The notes below the pieces were generated by a model, which was not told where the DNA came from, searched no databases, and saw only the letters and a program-made list of their open reading frames with translations. 64,000 nt of DNA, taken from contig NZ_JADCKQ010000001.1 in the NCBI RefSeq assembly GCF_016123485.1, positions 405,307 to 469,306 of the forward strand. Direction: 5' to 3'. The first letter of the stretch is position 1. Each line of letters begins with the position of its first letter. The translations under genes and the position numbers were made by a program. The DNA comes from Halocynthiibacter styelae. GTDB taxonomy: Bacteria; Pseudomonadota; Alphaproteobacteria; Rhodobacterales; Rhodobacteraceae. Of this stretch, positions 17,909 to 28,088 are shown piece by piece.

Positions 17909-19315
17909 TCACATGTGAATGGCACGTCCATAGGCATCCAGCACGCTTTCATGCATCATTTCTGACAGTGTCGGATGCGGGAAAACGGTGTGCATCAGGT
18001 CTTCTTCGGTGGTCTCAAGCTGACGCCCGATCACATAACCCTGGATCATTTCCGTCACCTCAGCACCAACCATATGCGCCCCCAGAAGTTCGCCAGTCTT
18101 TGCGTCAAACACAGTTTTCACCATGCCTTCCGGCTCACCCAAGGCAATCGCTTTGCCATTACCAATGAAGGGGAAGCGCCCGACTTTTACGTCAAAGCCC
18201 AGCTCTTTTGCTTTCGCTTCGCTATACCCAACCGAGGCGACCTGAGGATGGCAATAGGTACAGCCCGCGATGCTTTCCGGACGCACAGCATGCACCTTTT
18301 GGCCCGCGATTTTCTCAGCCACCATCACACCTTCATGACTGGCCTTATGCGCAAGCCAAGGGGCCCCGGCGATATCACCAATGGCGTAAAGCCCCGGGAC
18401 GTCGGTTTCGCAATATTCATTTACCACGACATGCGTACGGTCGATCTTCACGCCCAGTTCTTCCAGGCCCAGGCCCTCAACATTGCCGACAATGCCGACA
18501 GCGGAAATGACCGTGTCAAATTCCTGTTTTTCAACTTTGCCGCCAGTTTCGATATGCGCCGTTACTTTATCAGCCGCGCGATCCAGCTGTTTGACCATGG
18601 CTTTTTCCATGATCTTCATGCCTTGTTTCACGAATTGTTTCTTCGCGAATGCGGAAATCTCGGCATCTTCCACGGGCAGAACCCGATCCATGACCTCGAC
18701 CACAGTGGTATCCGCACCAAGCGTGTTGAAGAAGCTGGCAAATTCAATGCCAATCGCACCGGATCCAATCACCAGCAGTTTCTTCGGCATATGTGGCGGG
18801 TTCAGCGCGTCTTTATAGGTCCAGACACGTTTGCTGTCCGCCTCAAGCCCCGGCAGTTCGCGCGCGCGGGCACCGGTGGCAAGGATGATGTCTTTCGCTT
18901 TAAGTGTTTCAGTACCCTTTTCCGTCTGAACGCTGACTTCACCCGGACGGGTCACTTTCGCGCTTCCCATCACAACAGTCACTTTGTTTTTCTTCATCAG
19001 GTGACCAATGCCACCGGACAATTGTGCTGCAACCCCACGGGAGCGTTTCACAACCTTATCAAGGTCATAGCCAATTTTATCAGCAGAAAGGCCGTAATCC
19101 CCCGCATGCTGCATCAGATGAAACACCTCTGCAGAACGCAACAGCGCTTTCGTTGGGATACAGCCCCAGTTCAGGCAGATCCCGCCCAGATGTTCACGTT
19201 CAACAATCGCCACCTTTTTACCGAGCTGCGCAGCACGGATTGCAGCCACATAGCCACCGGGGCCAGCCCCGATCACAATAACATCATAAGAAGCCTGGGC
19301 AGGTTTTGCAGACAT
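17909..19315 (-). CDS. lpd: Dihydrolipoyl dehydrogenase
   Basis: This E3 flavoprotein (468 residues) reoxidises dihydrolipoamide in 2-oxo acid dehydrogenase or glycine cleavage complexes. The FAD motif VIVIGAGPGGYVAAIRAAQLG is at residues 12-32. The redox disulfide lies in GGICLNWGCIPTKALL, the NAD motif is VIGSGAIGIEFASFF, and the C-terminal active-site His-Glu pair is HPHPTLSEMMHE. No E1 or E2 gene is adjacent, so the complex it serves cannot be named. Confidence 0.95.
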   Translation of the reverse strand: MSAKPAQASYDVIVIGAGPGGYVAAIRAAQLGKKVAIVEREHLGGICLNWGCIPTKALLRSAEVFHLMQHAGDYGLSADKIGYDLDKVVKRSRGVAAQLSGGIGHLMKKNKVTVVMGSAKVTRPGEVSVQTEKGTETLKAKDIILATGARARELPGLEADSKRVWTYKDALNPPHMPKKLLVIGSGAIGIEFASFFNTLGADTTVVEVMDRVLPVEDAEISAFAKKQFVKQGMKIMEKAMVKQLDRAADKVTAHIETGGKVEKQEFDTVISAVGIVGNVEGLGLEELGVKIDRTHVVVNEYCETDVPGLYAIGDIAGAPWLAHKASHEGVMVAEKIAGQKVHAVRPESIAGCTYCHPQVASVGYSEAKAKELGFDVKVGRFPFIGNGKAIALGEPEGMVKTVFDAKTGELLGAHMVGAEVTEMIQGYVIGRQLETTEEDLMHTVFPHPTLSEMMHESVLDAYGRAIHM

Positions 19316-19503
19316 GGGAGAACTCCGGCAGAAAAATGATAGTTTGACGTTAAACTATTTTTTCACCCGTTTCAATATACCAGTGCATTCGGGGATTTGA
19401 TTGTTCAATTCAAAGATTGCATCACGTCCTGCACCCAAAATAGAACCGCCTTCCCTGACAGGAAAGCGGTTCTATAGAAACCAATTGTGCACCCCAATAA
19501 GGA

Positions 19504-20076
19504 TCAGGCGCGCACGGCCTCAACGGCGGAACCATAGCCACCGTCCGCAATGAAAGCAGATTCAGGTACGGTCATGGACCGATCCAGTGCCGCGTTGCGA
19601 TAAGGGAAACGACCAAAGCGGCGAATGATTTCGCGATGCGCTTTGGCGTGCAACAGGTTGCCTTCACCGGCTTCCGGCATCCGTGTCAGCATCAGACGCA
19701 CACAGCGTTCCTGATCAGACAGACATTCCGAATGCATCAGCGGCAGATAGAAAAACTGACGCTGAGGTTCATCAATGCGCTTGTCCCAGCCCTTATCAAT
19801 CGCCTTATTCGCAACTTTGCGCGCCAGCGCATCGGTCGAAAAGGCTTTGGCGGACTCCCGGAACATATTGCGTGGGAACTGATCAAGCAGGATCAGAAGC
19901 GCAAGTGTGCTTTCCGGCTTTGCCGTCCAGCCGCACAGCTTACCGTCCCGTGCATCTTCCCACATTGTTTCAAATTTTTCGCGGATTTCAGCGTCAAGCG
20001 CCTCACCACCCATATACCAGTCACTTGGCTTTTTCTCTGAAAGCCAGAATGACAGAACCTGCTCTGGTGTATGCAT
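19504..20076 (-). CDS. DUF924 family protein
   Basis: This 190-residue protein has the family pattern VLSFWLSEKKPSDWYMGGEALDAEIREKF at the N-terminus. ILLDQFPRNMFR, YLPLMHSECLSDQERCV, and the late RFGRFPYRN are also present. The fold is a helical TPR-like bundle, and the function is unknown. The start at 20076 is set by GGAGGAGGG upstream. It stands between lpd and an MFS gene on the same strand. Confidence 0.9.
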   Translation of the reverse strand: MHTPEQVLSFWLSEKKPSDWYMGGEALDAEIREKFETMWEDARDGKLCGWTAKPESTLALLILLDQFPRNMFRESAKAFSTDALARKVANKAIDKGWDKRIDEPQRQFFYLPLMHSECLSDQERCVRLMLTRMPEAGEGNLLHAKAHREIIRRFGRFPYRNAALDRSMTVPESAFIADGGYGSAVEAVRA

Positions 20077-20248
20077 TGGAACCCTCCTCCCATGCGCTTC
20101 GTGCAACTCTTTACGCATCTAGCGTTACAAAAGTTTTACACAGATACAATGGGAAACCAGCTTATCTGCGCCAAATAGTTGCCTGTATGCGACGAATGCG
20201 CCTACGTTAGCGCCAACGGTCACCGCTGGCGCTATACGTTCGGATATA

Positions 20249-21514
20249 TCAGGTGGCGTTTTCGTCTTCGGCGGCCTCTTCCTGGGCTTCAATGAAGACT
20301 TCCTGTGCAACCTCAACCGCAACAGGTGTCGCAGATTGCAGAACCGGCGCCCAGGTCCCGCTTTCCTCAACGCTGACCGTCGGACGCTGTGTCATACGAT
20401 AGGCAGCATATGCTGTCAGCGCTGTCATCAGCACGCCGATATACACATAGAATCCTTCCGGGCCGAAGACCTGCATCGCCCAGCCTGTGACAACCGGGCC
20501 TGCAATGGCCCCCAGGCCGTTGGCAAACACCAGGCCGCCAGAAGCCGCCGCCATGTCTTCCGCGTCAAGAAAGTCATTCGTATGCGCAATCGCAAGGCCG
20601 TAAAGCGGGTTTGACATGCCACCAATAATGAAAGCGGCGACCAGCAGAATCTCGAACCGGCCGCCAGCGAAGAACCCAATCACGGTGCCAATCACACCAA
20701 GCCCTGCAACAATCGCGATCAACTGACGGCGATCCATGCGATCGGAGATCCAGCCAATCGGATATTGCAGAACCATCGCGCCAATATAGAGCGCAGAGAC
20801 AAAGATCGACAGTTCTCCAACGCTCATGCCGGCCTGAGTCGCGTAAACCGCCCCCATGCCGAACTGCGCCGCAAAGATCGCGCCAAGAAGCGCAACCGAA
20901 ACGCAGCCCAGAGGTGAACGATTAAACAGTTCTTTCACGGACATCGCTTTGGCGGTTTCAAAGGCCGGGGTCGGGCTGATTGACAGAAGAATTGGCGCGA
21001 AAGAGATCGAAACCAGCACGGAAGAGATCACAAACAGCGTGTATCCACCGGTGTCAGCAAGGTTCAGGATGCCCTGGGCTGACACGATCCCGACCATTTG
21101 CACGATCAGGTAAAGCGACAGGGATTTTCCGCGGTTTTCATTGGACGATGCGTTGTTCAGCCAGCTTTCCGCCGTCACATACACGCCAGAGAAGCAGAAA
21201 CCGATGATGACACGGCCAATGGTCCAGGCGATGGGATCGGTCAGGGTCGGATAGAGGATCAGAACCGCCGAAATGAAAGAGGCCAGCGCCGCAAAGACCC
21301 GCACATGGCCCACACGACGGATCATTTCAGGCGCCATGCGTGACCCGCCAAGGAAGCCGACAAAGTACCCCGACATAATGATCGAGAGCGAGAAGGTCGA
21401 AAATTCGTTTTCCGTCCCGACCACCCCCAGGAGCGAGCCCTGAAGGCCGTTCCCCACCATCAGAAGACCCATCCCCAAAAGCAGCGCCCAGGAATTTTTC
21501 AGCACTTCAAACAT
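20249..21514 (-). CDS. MFS transporter
   Basis: This 421-residue major facilitator has about twelve hydrophobic segments. A loop WISDRMDRRQLI follows the eighth or so helix, and conserved glycines and GRVIIGFCFSGVYVTAESWLN appear in the first half. The latter resembles the YcaD/YfkF group. The last 40 residues are acidic and cytoplasmic. The substrate cannot be inferred from neighbours. Confidence 0.88.
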   Translation of the reverse strand: MFEVLKNSWALLLGMGLLMVGNGLQGSLLGVVGTENEFSTFSLSIIMSGYFVGFLGGSRMAPEMIRRVGHVRVFAALASFISAVLILYPTLTDPIAWTIGRVIIGFCFSGVYVTAESWLNNASSNENRGKSLSLYLIVQMVGIVSAQGILNLADTGGYTLFVISSVLVSISFAPILLSISPTPAFETAKAMSVKELFNRSPLGCVSVALLGAIFAAQFGMGAVYATQAGMSVGELSIFVSALYIGAMVLQYPIGWISDRMDRRQLIAIVAGLGVIGTVIGFFAGGRFEILLVAAFIIGGMSNPLYGLAIAHTNDFLDAEDMAAASGGLVFANGLGAIAGPVVTGWAMQVFGPEGFYVYIGVLMTALTAYAAYRMTQRPTVSVEESGTWAPVLQSATPVAVEVAQEVFIEAQEEAAEDENAT

Positions 21515-21644
21515 CGCATTTCCTTAATGATTGCCCATATCAGGCAGTGTTTTTCCCGACCCATACAACGGTCAGAATAAGGAAACCGTGCAGGAACGAC
21601 TAATTATAGTCGTCTTCGGGCATTTTGTCGCATCTGAGTTCAGG

Positions 21645-22718
21645 TCAGCCCTTTGGCAGTAAGAGCGAGCTGTCGCCATAGGAGAAGAAGCGATAGCCGT
21701 CACGGATCGCGTGTTCGTAAATGCGTTTCATTTCATCCACGCCCATGAGGGCTGAGACCAGCATCATCAATGTGGATTTCGGCAGGTGGAAATTGGTCAT
21801 CAGACCGTCGGCCACTTTGAAATCGAAACCGGGTGTGATGAAGATATCTGTTTCATCGGTAAATGGGGCAATTTCACCGGTATCACGGGCCGCGGATTCG
21901 ATCAGGCGCAGTGCCGTTGTGCCCACCGGGATCACACGCCCGCCAGCTTCTTTTGTCGCTTTGATCTCTGCCGCGGCCTGCGCCGTGACTTCACCCCATT
22001 CCGCATGCATTTTGTGGTCGCGCACATCATCGACTTTCACGGGCAGGAATGTCCCTGCGCCCACATGCAGCGTTACATGGCTGAAATCCACGGCCATATC
22101 CGTCAGTCGATCAAGCAGTGCCTGATCAAAATGCAGACTGGCGGTTGGGGCCGCAACTGCGCCGGAATGTTTTGCAAAAACAGTCTGGTAATCCGTGTTG
22201 TCCTGATCATCTGCGGCACGTTTTGCAGCGATATAAGGCGGCAGGGGCATATTTCCGGCCTTCTGCAAAGCCACGTCAAATTCATCGCCTGTGGTGTTGA
22301 ACTCAAGCAAAGCTGCGCCATCATCGCGCCCGGTCACACGGGCTTTGAAGCCGTCACCGAAGTTGATTTCCTCACCGTCTTTGACTTTACGCAGGGGTTT
22401 GATCAGCGCCCGCCAGCCCCCGGGGGTTTCCCCCAGGGGGTCAAGCAAAGTCACCTCAATTTTTGAACTGACCCGCCCCTGGGCGCTATCGCGAAAGCGC
22501 TGTCCGGTCAGACGCGCGGGAATAACTTTGGTGTCATTCAGAACCAGTCGGTCACCGGGCCGCAGAAGCTGCGCAATGTCATGTACATGATGATCCGTCA
22601 GAGACAGATCGCCCCCCTGCCCCTGCGCGACAAGAAAGCGCGAGGCTGTGCGCGGCACCGCCGGGCGGGTCGCGATCAGGTCTTCAGGCAGGTCGAAATC
22701 AAAGTCAGAAAGTTTCAT
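21645..22718 (-). CDS. queA: tRNA preQ1(34) S-adenosylmethionine ribosyltransferase-isomerase
   Basis: QueA transfers and isomerises the ribosyl group of SAM onto preQ1 at tRNA position 34, making epoxyqueuosine. The 357-residue protein begins [20 protein letters not shown]. It carries [49 protein letters not shown] and [15 protein letters not shown]. The start at 22718 is chosen over a frame-internal ATG three codons upstream because it matches the conserved N-terminus. An 8-bp tandem repeat lies 70-130 bp upstream. Confidence 0.96.
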   Translation of the reverse strand: MKLSDFDFDLPEDLIATRPAVPRTASRFLVAQGQGGDLSLTDHHVHDIAQLLRPGDRLVLNDTKVIPARLTGQRFRDSAQGRVSSKIEVTLLDPLGETPGGWRALIKPLRKVKDGEEINFGDGFKARVTGRDDGAALLEFNTTGDEFDVALQKAGNMPLPPYIAAKRAADDQDNTDYQTVFAKHSGAVAAPTASLHFDQALLDRLTDMAVDFSHVTLHVGAGTFLPVKVDDVRDHKMHAEWGEVTAQAAAEIKATKEAGGRVIPVGTTALRLIESAARDTGEIAPFTDETDIFITPGFDFKVADGLMTNFHLPKSTLMMLVSALMGVDEMKRIYEHAIRDGYRFFSYGDSSLLLPKG

Positions 22719-22790
22719 AGGCGTCATCTGCGATATTCACGCGCCGCTGGCAAGATGAAAGGCAGATCCGGACAGTAAAGGTCCAGAGTT

Positions 22791-22850
22791 CCGGTTTTCC
22801 GGTTTTCCGGTTTTCCGGTTTTCCGGTTTTCCGGTTTTCCGGTTTTCCGG
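22791..22850. repeat. Tandem 8-bp repeat, CCGGTTTT x 7.5
   Basis: Seven and a half perfect copies of CCGGTTTT lie between the end of rnd and the start of queA (both minus strand), so within the queA promoter or leader. Eight is not a multiple of three, and slippage would shift any reading frame, so this is not coding. Confidence 0.95.
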
Positions 22851-22909
22851 TGAAAATGGCGTTCAGACAGGGCTTGTCCAGGGAAATCAACGCCCTGATT
22901 GTGGTGAAC

Positions 22910-24067
22910 TTACAGTTCAACCACTTTCACAGCAGATCCCTTCGCGGTCAGGGCAATCTCACCCTGACACAGACGTATCGCATCTTCGCCAAAGACCTCG
23001 CCACGCCAGCCTTTCAGCGATGGCACATCCCGCTTGCCAGACGCAATTTCATCCAGTTCAGATGCGGTGGCGATCAGCTTCTGTGCAACGCCTGCATTCT
23101 CAGCCTTGGCTTTCAGCAGCACACGCAGAAGATCCGCCAGCGCGGGGTTCACCTGGGCCTTATCTTTGTCATTACTGACCTTCGGCCAGGTCGCCGGATC
23201 GCTGTTCAAGCCCGCTTTCACAGCCTTCAGAATGCCATCTGCAACATCGCCCTTACGTGCTTCACGCAGCAGAAGGCGCGAACGACCAAGGTCCTGCGCG
23301 TTTTGTGGTTTGGTCGATGCCAGTTCCATCAGCGCATCATCCTTCATCACACGGTTGCGTGGGATGTTACGGGACTGTGCGTAGCTTTCCCGAAACTCAG
23401 CCAACTCGCGGGCAACAGCCAGAAACTTACCAGAATTTGTCCGTGTTTTCAGACGCTTCCAGGCCTCTTCCGGCTTAATGATATAGGTTTCGGGTGACAG
23501 CAGAACCTGCAGTTCTTCCTGCAACCATGGTTCACGCCCGTTCTTCTTCAGATCAGCTGAAAGCCGTTCGTAGATCATCCGCAAATGGGTCACATCCCCG
23601 ACAGCATAGGTTTTCTGCGCATCGGTCAGCGGACGGCGGGACCAGTCGGTGAAACGGGAGGATTTATCAAGCGGTTGTTTTGCAATTTTACGCACAAGGG
23701 TTTCATAGCCCACCTGTTCGCCAAAACCGCACACCATCGCCGCAACCTGAGTGTCAAACAGCGGAAGCGGGAAAACGCCTGCTTCGATAAAAAAGATCTC
23801 CAGATCCTGGCGGGCGGCATGGAACACTTTCACCACGTCTTCGTTGCGGAAAAGATCGTGAAGAGGTTCCAGAGACATGCCTTCAACAAGGGGATCCACC
23901 AACACCGCGTCGGTTTTACCGTCACCCGGATAAGCCAGCTGCACAAGGCAAAGCTTTGAATAATAGGTTCGTTCGCGCAGAAATTCTGTATCAACGGTGA
24001 CGTAAGGATGAGCGGCAGCGCGGGCACAAAATTCGGCAAGCGCCTGGGTGGTGGTAATTGTCTGCAT
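22910..24067 (-). CDS. rnd: Ribonuclease D
   Basis: This 385-residue 3'-5' exoribonuclease takes part in tRNA 3' maturation. The DEDD exonuclease domain starts VTVDTEFLRERTYYSKLCLVQLA and includes VKVFHAARQDLEIF and a late YAVGDVTHL. An HRDC-like domain follows (LAVARELAEFRESYAQSRNIPRNRVMKDDAL). Its stop is 190 bp upstream of queA on the same strand, with the 8-bp repeat between. Confidence 0.95.
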   Translation of the reverse strand: MQTITTTQALAEFCARAAAHPYVTVDTEFLRERTYYSKLCLVQLAYPGDGKTDAVLVDPLVEGMSLEPLHDLFRNEDVVKVFHAARQDLEIFFIEAGVFPLPLFDTQVAAMVCGFGEQVGYETLVRKIAKQPLDKSSRFTDWSRRPLTDAQKTYAVGDVTHLRMIYERLSADLKKNGREPWLQEELQVLLSPETYIIKPEEAWKRLKTRTNSGKFLAVARELAEFRESYAQSRNIPRNRVMKDDALMELASTKPQNAQDLGRSRLLLREARKGDVADGILKAVKAGLNSDPATWPKVSNDKDKAQVNPALADLLRVLLKAKAENAGVAQKLIATASELDEIASGKRDVPSLKGWRGEVFGEDAIRLCQGEIALTAKGSAVKVVEL

Positions 24068-24126
24068 GTGGCCTGATTATCTTTCTGTTTCAGACGTTGT
24101 AAGCGAAAATAATTCTCCTGGGAAGG

Positions 24127-24729
24127 TCAGAGACGCAAAAGCCCAGGCTCACCCGTCAGGAAATGGCGCAATACGGCCGGATAAAGCTGATGTTCCTGAA
24201 CCAGAACACGTTTTGCAAGGCTGTCTGGCGTATCATCCGCCCGGATCGGAACAGAAGCCTGACCAAGCAATGGGCCATCATCCAGACCCGCAGTGACCTT
24301 ATGCACAGAACAACCTGCTTCATTGTCCCCGGCCTCAATCGCCCGGGCATGGGTGTTCAGGCCTTTGTATTTCGGCAGCAGGGACGGGTGAATATTCAGA
24401 ACCCGCCCTTCCCAGGCATCCACAAACACAGGGGTCAGGATGCGCATGAAACCGGCAAGGCAGATCACATCCGGCGCGGCATGGCGCAATGTATCATTCA
24501 GGGCGGCGTCAAAATCTTCACGGGTGTCATATGCTTTGTGATCGAGAACCGCAGTCGGAATACCCAGATCGCGGGCTTTCGCCAAACCACCCGCGTCCGC
24601 AATATTGCTGAGCACCAGCACAGGCGCACCAGGATGCATTGGGTCGCCCAACATATCCTGCGCCAGCGTCACCATGTTCGAGCCGCCCCCTGAAATCAGG
24701 ATGGCGACCCGTTTTTTCTGCGCTTTCAC
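24127..24729 (-). CDS. purN: Phosphoribosylglycinamide formyltransferase
   Basis: PurN uses 10-formyltetrahydrofolate to formylate GAR in purine synthesis. The 200 residues match the family. [10 protein letters not shown] lies near the N-terminus, and the active-site region LAGFMRIL with [19 protein letters not shown] and [18 protein letters not shown] is present. The start is GTG, overlapping the purM stop (CTGTGA), so the two are translationally coupled. Confidence 0.96.
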   Translation of the reverse strand: MKAQKKRVAILISGGGSNMVTLAQDMLGDPMHPGAPVLVLSNIADAGGLAKARDLGIPTAVLDHKAYDTREDFDAALNDTLRHAAPDVICLAGFMRILTPVFVDAWEGRVLNIHPSLLPKYKGLNTHARAIEAGDNEAGCSVHKVTAGLDDGPLLGQASVPIRADDTPDSLAKRVLVQEHQLYPAVLRHFLTGEPGLLRL

Positions 24730-25772
24730 AGCAGCGCGCCTTTGTAGGTCACGCCTTCACCTGCGGAAAGCTGACCCAGGGTGCAGACGTCATGGCCCGC
24801 GTCTTCAAAGATCTTTTGCGCCTCTGCGGCTTTGTCGGCAGACACAACCGCAATCATGCCAATACCGCAGTTGAAGGTCTTCAGGATCTCAGCCTGTTCC
24901 ATCCCACCGGTTGCAGCCAGCCATTTGAACACGCCAGGCAGTTCCCAGGCGTTCAGGTCGATCTCAGCGCCCAGACCTTCCGGCAGAACGCGCGGCAGGT
25001 TTTCGGTCAGACCGCCACCGGTGATATGCGCAAGGCCACGCACAGCGCCCGCTTTCATCGCCGCGACAGATCCTTTGACATAAAGTTTTGTCGGCGCCAG
25101 CAAAGCCGCGCCAAGGGTGCCTTCACCCCATGGGCAATCTGCATCCCAGCCAAGGCCGGACATATCAACCAACTTGCGCACAAGGCTGTAACCGTTGGAA
25201 TGCACGCCGTTTGAAGACAGGCCCAGCAGAACGTCACCTTCGCCCATTTCCGCCGGCAGGGTTGCACCGCGTTCCATCGCGCCAACCGCAAAACCCGCAA
25301 GGTCAAAGTCACCTTCGGAATACATGCCTGGCATCTCAGCGGTTTCCCCACCAATCAGGGCACAACCGGATTGCGCACAACCTTCCGCAATGCCGTTGAT
25401 GATGGTGGTTGCACTGTCCAGATCCAGCTTGCCAGTGGCGAAGTAATCAAGGAAGAACAGCGGTTCCGCCCCCTGACAGATCAGGTCGTTCACACACATG
25501 GCGACGAGATCAATACCGATGGTGTCATAGTTGCCGGTGTCAATCGCGATGCGCAACTTGGTGCCAACGCCATCCGTCGCGCCGACCAGGATCGGATCGT
25601 TATAACCTGCGCCTTTCAGGTCGAACATCGCACCAAACCCGCCAAGGCCGGACATCACACCAGGACGTATGGTACGCTTGGCGGCCGGTTTGATACGTTC
25701 AACCAGCTCATTGCCTGCATCAATGTCCACACCCGCGTCTGCATAGGTGATTCCGTTCTTTCCGTCAGTCAT
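24726..25772 (-). CDS. purM: Phosphoribosylformylglycinamidine cyclo-ligase
   Basis: PurM closes the imidazole ring of AIR using ATP. The 348-residue protein starts [24 protein letters not shown] and contains [46 protein letters not shown] and [18 protein letters not shown] sequence ([15 protein letters not shown]). The start at 25772 gives the conserved N-terminus. It is first gene of the purM-purN pair. Confidence 0.96.
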   Translation of the reverse strand: MTDGKNGITYADAGVDIDAGNELVERIKPAAKRTIRPGVMSGLGGFGAMFDLKGAGYNDPILVGATDGVGTKLRIAIDTGNYDTIGIDLVAMCVNDLICQGAEPLFFLDYFATGKLDLDSATTIINGIAEGCAQSGCALIGGETAEMPGMYSEGDFDLAGFAVGAMERGATLPAEMGEGDVLLGLSSNGVHSNGYSLVRKLVDMSGLGWDADCPWGEGTLGAALLAPTKLYVKGSVAAMKAGAVRGLAHITGGGLTENLPRVLPEGLGAEIDLNAWELPGVFKWLAATGGMEQAEILKTFNCGIGMIAVVSADKAAEAQKIFEDAGHDVCTLGQLSAGEGVTYKGALL

Positions 25773-25949
25773 GGTGCGCTCCGGCTCATCAGTTAGCTTT
25801 GCGCGCCAGTTATCACTCAATTGTCGCTATGTCGATTGCAGAAGGAATATGTGAGGTCTTAATCTTCACAACCGGGGAAATCCTGCGTTTTTCAGCGCGG
25901 GTCACAAAAACAACTCATTTAAGGCGGATAAACCGCCTTGGGGGGACGC

Positions 25950-26855
25950 ATGGAATTTCTGACTGATCTTTACGCCGCTTTTTTCGGCTCTGGTGTAATG
26001 ACCGCACCGGAATATCTGATCCTCAGCCTTCCGGTTGCATGGATCATCTATCTGCTGCGCCGCCGTCCCGGTGGGTTCTGGGCCTGGCTGATGCCACGTA
26101 AAATCTGGCTTCACAAATCCCACGGCCTTGACATAAAACTGTTTTTTCTCGGACGCCTGATGTCCTTTTTTAATGTGGCGGCACGTATTTCTCTGACCAC
26201 ATTCATTGCAATAAATGTTGGGCGCATGATCGGGCAGGAAGACCCTTTAATCTCATCCCCGCTTCTGCTGACACTGTTGCTTTGGTTGTCTGCCGATCTT
26301 GCCAGCTATGTCAGCCACCGGCTGCATCACCAGGTTCACACGCTCTGGCCGCTTCATGCCGTGCATCACAGCGCCGAGGTTCTGACCCCGTTCACCGCAT
26401 ACCGACAGCACCCGCTTGTGCATTTCACAGCCATACTGATCAATTCTGCCCTGATCGGCGTTGCGCAGGGTTTTTTGATCGGCGGCCATGATCCGGCCAG
26501 CATGATCTACAGCGTTGCCGGCATTAATGTGCTGTTTGTTCTGGCCAATATCGCCATGTCAAATTTCCATCACACACATCTCTGGATCAGTTTTGGACCG
26601 GTGCTGGAACATATTCTGATTTCCCCTGCACAACATCAGATCCACCACAGCACCGCCCCGAAGCACTATAACAAAAACTATGGGCATACGCTTGCGATAT
26701 GGGACTGGATGTTTGGTACGCTCTATGTGATCCGGGGCATTGAAAATGTGAAATTCGGCGTTGAGGATCCACAAAAAGACCCCTCCCGAAGCTATAGTTT
26801 GCTTTACACGCTGGTCTATCCCCTGAAGCAAATGACCGCGCGGCTGCGCAAATAA
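25950..26855 (+). CDS. Fatty acid hydroxylase / sterol desaturase family membrane protein
   Basis: This 301-residue integral membrane di-iron protein has several transmembrane helices. The metal-binding histidine clusters SHRLHH, HAVHHSAE and HQIHHS plus HTLAIWDWMFGTLY are present. The family hydroxylates or desaturates lipids; the substrate is unknown. The ATG at 25950 follows GGGGGGAC. The gene is divergent from purM and ends at a terminator. Confidence 0.92.
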   Translation: MEFLTDLYAAFFGSGVMTAPEYLILSLPVAWIIYLLRRRPGGFWAWLMPRKIWLHKSHGLDIKLFFLGRLMSFFNVAARISLTTFIAINVGRMIGQEDPLISSPLLLTLLLWLSADLASYVSHRLHHQVHTLWPLHAVHHSAEVLTPFTAYRQHPLVHFTAILINSALIGVAQGFLIGGHDPASMIYSVAGINVLFVLANIAMSNFHHTHLWISFGPVLEHILISPAQHQIHHSTAPKHYNKNYGHTLAIWDWMFGTLYVIRGIENVKFGVEDPQKDPSRSYSLLYTLVYPLKQMTARLRK

Positions 26856-26858
26856 AAA

Positions 26859-26879
26859 CGGCCCCTGAAACAGGGGCCG
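26859..26879 (+). terminator. Terminator of the fatty acid hydroxylase gene
   Basis: A perfect 9-bp stem CGGCCCCTG/CAGGGGCCG with an AAA loop follows the stop by a few bases. It has an A-run on the left but no T-run on the right, so it may also serve the convergent small gene. Confidence 0.7.
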
Positions 26880-26901
26880 CAGTCAACATGTCTGACGGAA
26901 A

Positions 26902-27147
26902 TCAGAATTCCATCAGAATTTCACCTTTTCCATCGTCTTCAGCAGGCGCTTCGCGGGATGCGGCATTGCCATTGCCGGATCCACCAAATGCCCAGGCCAG
27001 AACACCGATTACCACCGCGGCAATCAGCACCTTTTCCGCCCCGTTTGATCCGGATGGCGGTGGTGTGACCACTTCTCCGGCATTCACACTGTTGACGCCC
27101 AGTGCAACGACAAGCGTTGTGCCCAGTAATGTATTGCGTAATTTCAT
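26902..27147 (-). CDS. Small exported or membrane protein, unknown
   Basis: This 81-residue protein has a signal peptide (MKLRNTLLGTTLVVALGVNSVNA) and a proline/glycine-rich linker. A second hydrophobic stretch (VLIAAVVIGVLAWAFGG) is followed by an acidic tail. The start at 27147 follows GGGGAGAC. It may be anchored in the inner membrane with the tail outside. No family was recognised. Confidence 0.75.
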   Translation of the reverse strand: MKLRNTLLGTTLVVALGVNSVNAGEVVTPPPSGSNGAEKVLIAAVVIGVLAWAFGGSGNGNAASREAPAEDDGKGEILMEF

Positions 27148-27303
27148 GCGTCTCCCCTTTTCTTCTTTGGGAAAAATTCCCGACCCTATCAAAACGCGAT
27201 AAATTGTCAGAAAAAGGGCGGTGTTGAATTTTGCGCAACGGAATGCATATCCCACACTGCGCGCTTGACCTCCCGTCTCAGAATGATACGGATAAGCACA
27301 GGC

Positions 27304-27380
27304 GGGCTTGTAGCTCAGTTGGTTAGAGCAGAGCGCTCATAACGCTTTGGTCGTAGGTTCGAGTCCTACCGGGCCTACCA
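27304..27380 (+). tRNA. tRNA with CAT anticodon, probably tRNA-Ile2
   Basis: A complete 77-nt cloverleaf includes encoded CCA. The acceptor strand GGGCTTG pairs with CGGGCCT, the D arm is TAGCTCAGTTGGTTAGAGC, the anticodon loop is CTCATAA, and the T arm is GTAGGTTCGAGTCCTAC. CAT may mean methionine or isoleucine (AUA, lysidine-modified). The AGAGCAG...CTTTGGTCG variable region looks more like tRNA-Ile2 than elongator Met. The choice is from memory of those sequences. Confidence 0.9.
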
Positions 27381-28088
27381 TTTTGAAAATCTTTTCAATA
27401 AAACAATGGGAACCTTTTCTACAGGTCACGTCCTCGACACATTAAATTTCTATGACTTACAAGTAGCCTGTCCGACGAACCGTCGATTGATTCATCCGCG
27501 TCGCGCTGAAAGAGGATCTTTGCATATCGGTCATCCAACTTGCATATCCGTTATCCAAAAAGATCATCAGAATATCTTCTGGGTTCAGGCCTGGTTCAAG
27601 AAGTTTCACAATTTCAATTACACCCCTACTAACTTTTGTATCCAGGCTCTCTGCCACAGAATGGCCGATTAACTATGTTCCTCCGCACTGCAATCTGGTG
27701 CACAGCGTCACGCTTAAAACCTTCACTGAAATTTGGCTTCCCCATAACGGGCACCTCGCCACAAAGTTAAGGAAGAAAGTGTCTGAAACATTAGGATCTA
27801 TTCAACCATCCCTTGAATGCTTGCTTCTTCTGCGTCCGTGATTGGTGTTGGTTGTTTTACAGTCATATCAGGATTCGTTTCATTGTCGCTGCCCCCCTGC
27901 GAGAACAGGCACGGATCTCAGTAAAACGAACCAATTCACGCGCAAAACGGTCACCAAATGGAAGGACCTCAACCACAGCGTATAGTCATTCGAAATTGAA
28001 CGAATACAGAGCAAGATTTTAGCTTGACCCGAAATTACTGGTCTGGATAGACGAACTAAGTTGCAAAGTGCAAATGTGGAGTTAACAA
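27381..28088. other. Gene-poor stretch after the tRNA
   Basis: This is about 700 bp of low-complexity, AT-leaning sequence with no intact gene. It contains the remnant of an IS3 orfA (27600-27745). The 66-codon frame at 27457-27657 on the minus strand overlaps that remnant and is not accepted as a gene. Confidence 0.6.
27600..27745 (-). pseudogene. Remnant of an IS3-family orfA
   Basis: From the ATG at 27745 the minus strand reads MGKPNFSEGFKRDAVHQI, the usual start of IS3-type OrfA proteins. After a frame change it continues GHSVAESLDTKVS, matching the position of the helix-turn-helix (typically GYPVAEVSQRLGVS). The sequence then diverges. It is a decayed fragment; the exact lower boundary is uncertain. 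Confidence 0.55.

Noticed and set aside
17975..19339. A 454-codon plus-strand frame opposite lpd
   Set aside because: It is the antisense shadow of a well-supported dihydrolipoyl dehydrogenase; composition typical of such shadows.
22705..22920. A 71-codon frame reading through the 8-bp repeat (GKPENRKT repeats)
   Set aside because: The repeat unit is not a multiple of three, the frame overlaps queA and rnd ends, and there is no ribosome site.
27457..27657. A 66-codon minus-strand frame with a regular helical sequence
   Set aside because: Its start lies inside the IS3 orfA remnant, the GGAGGA upstream is 22 bp away and belongs to the other frame, so a real gene is not supported.
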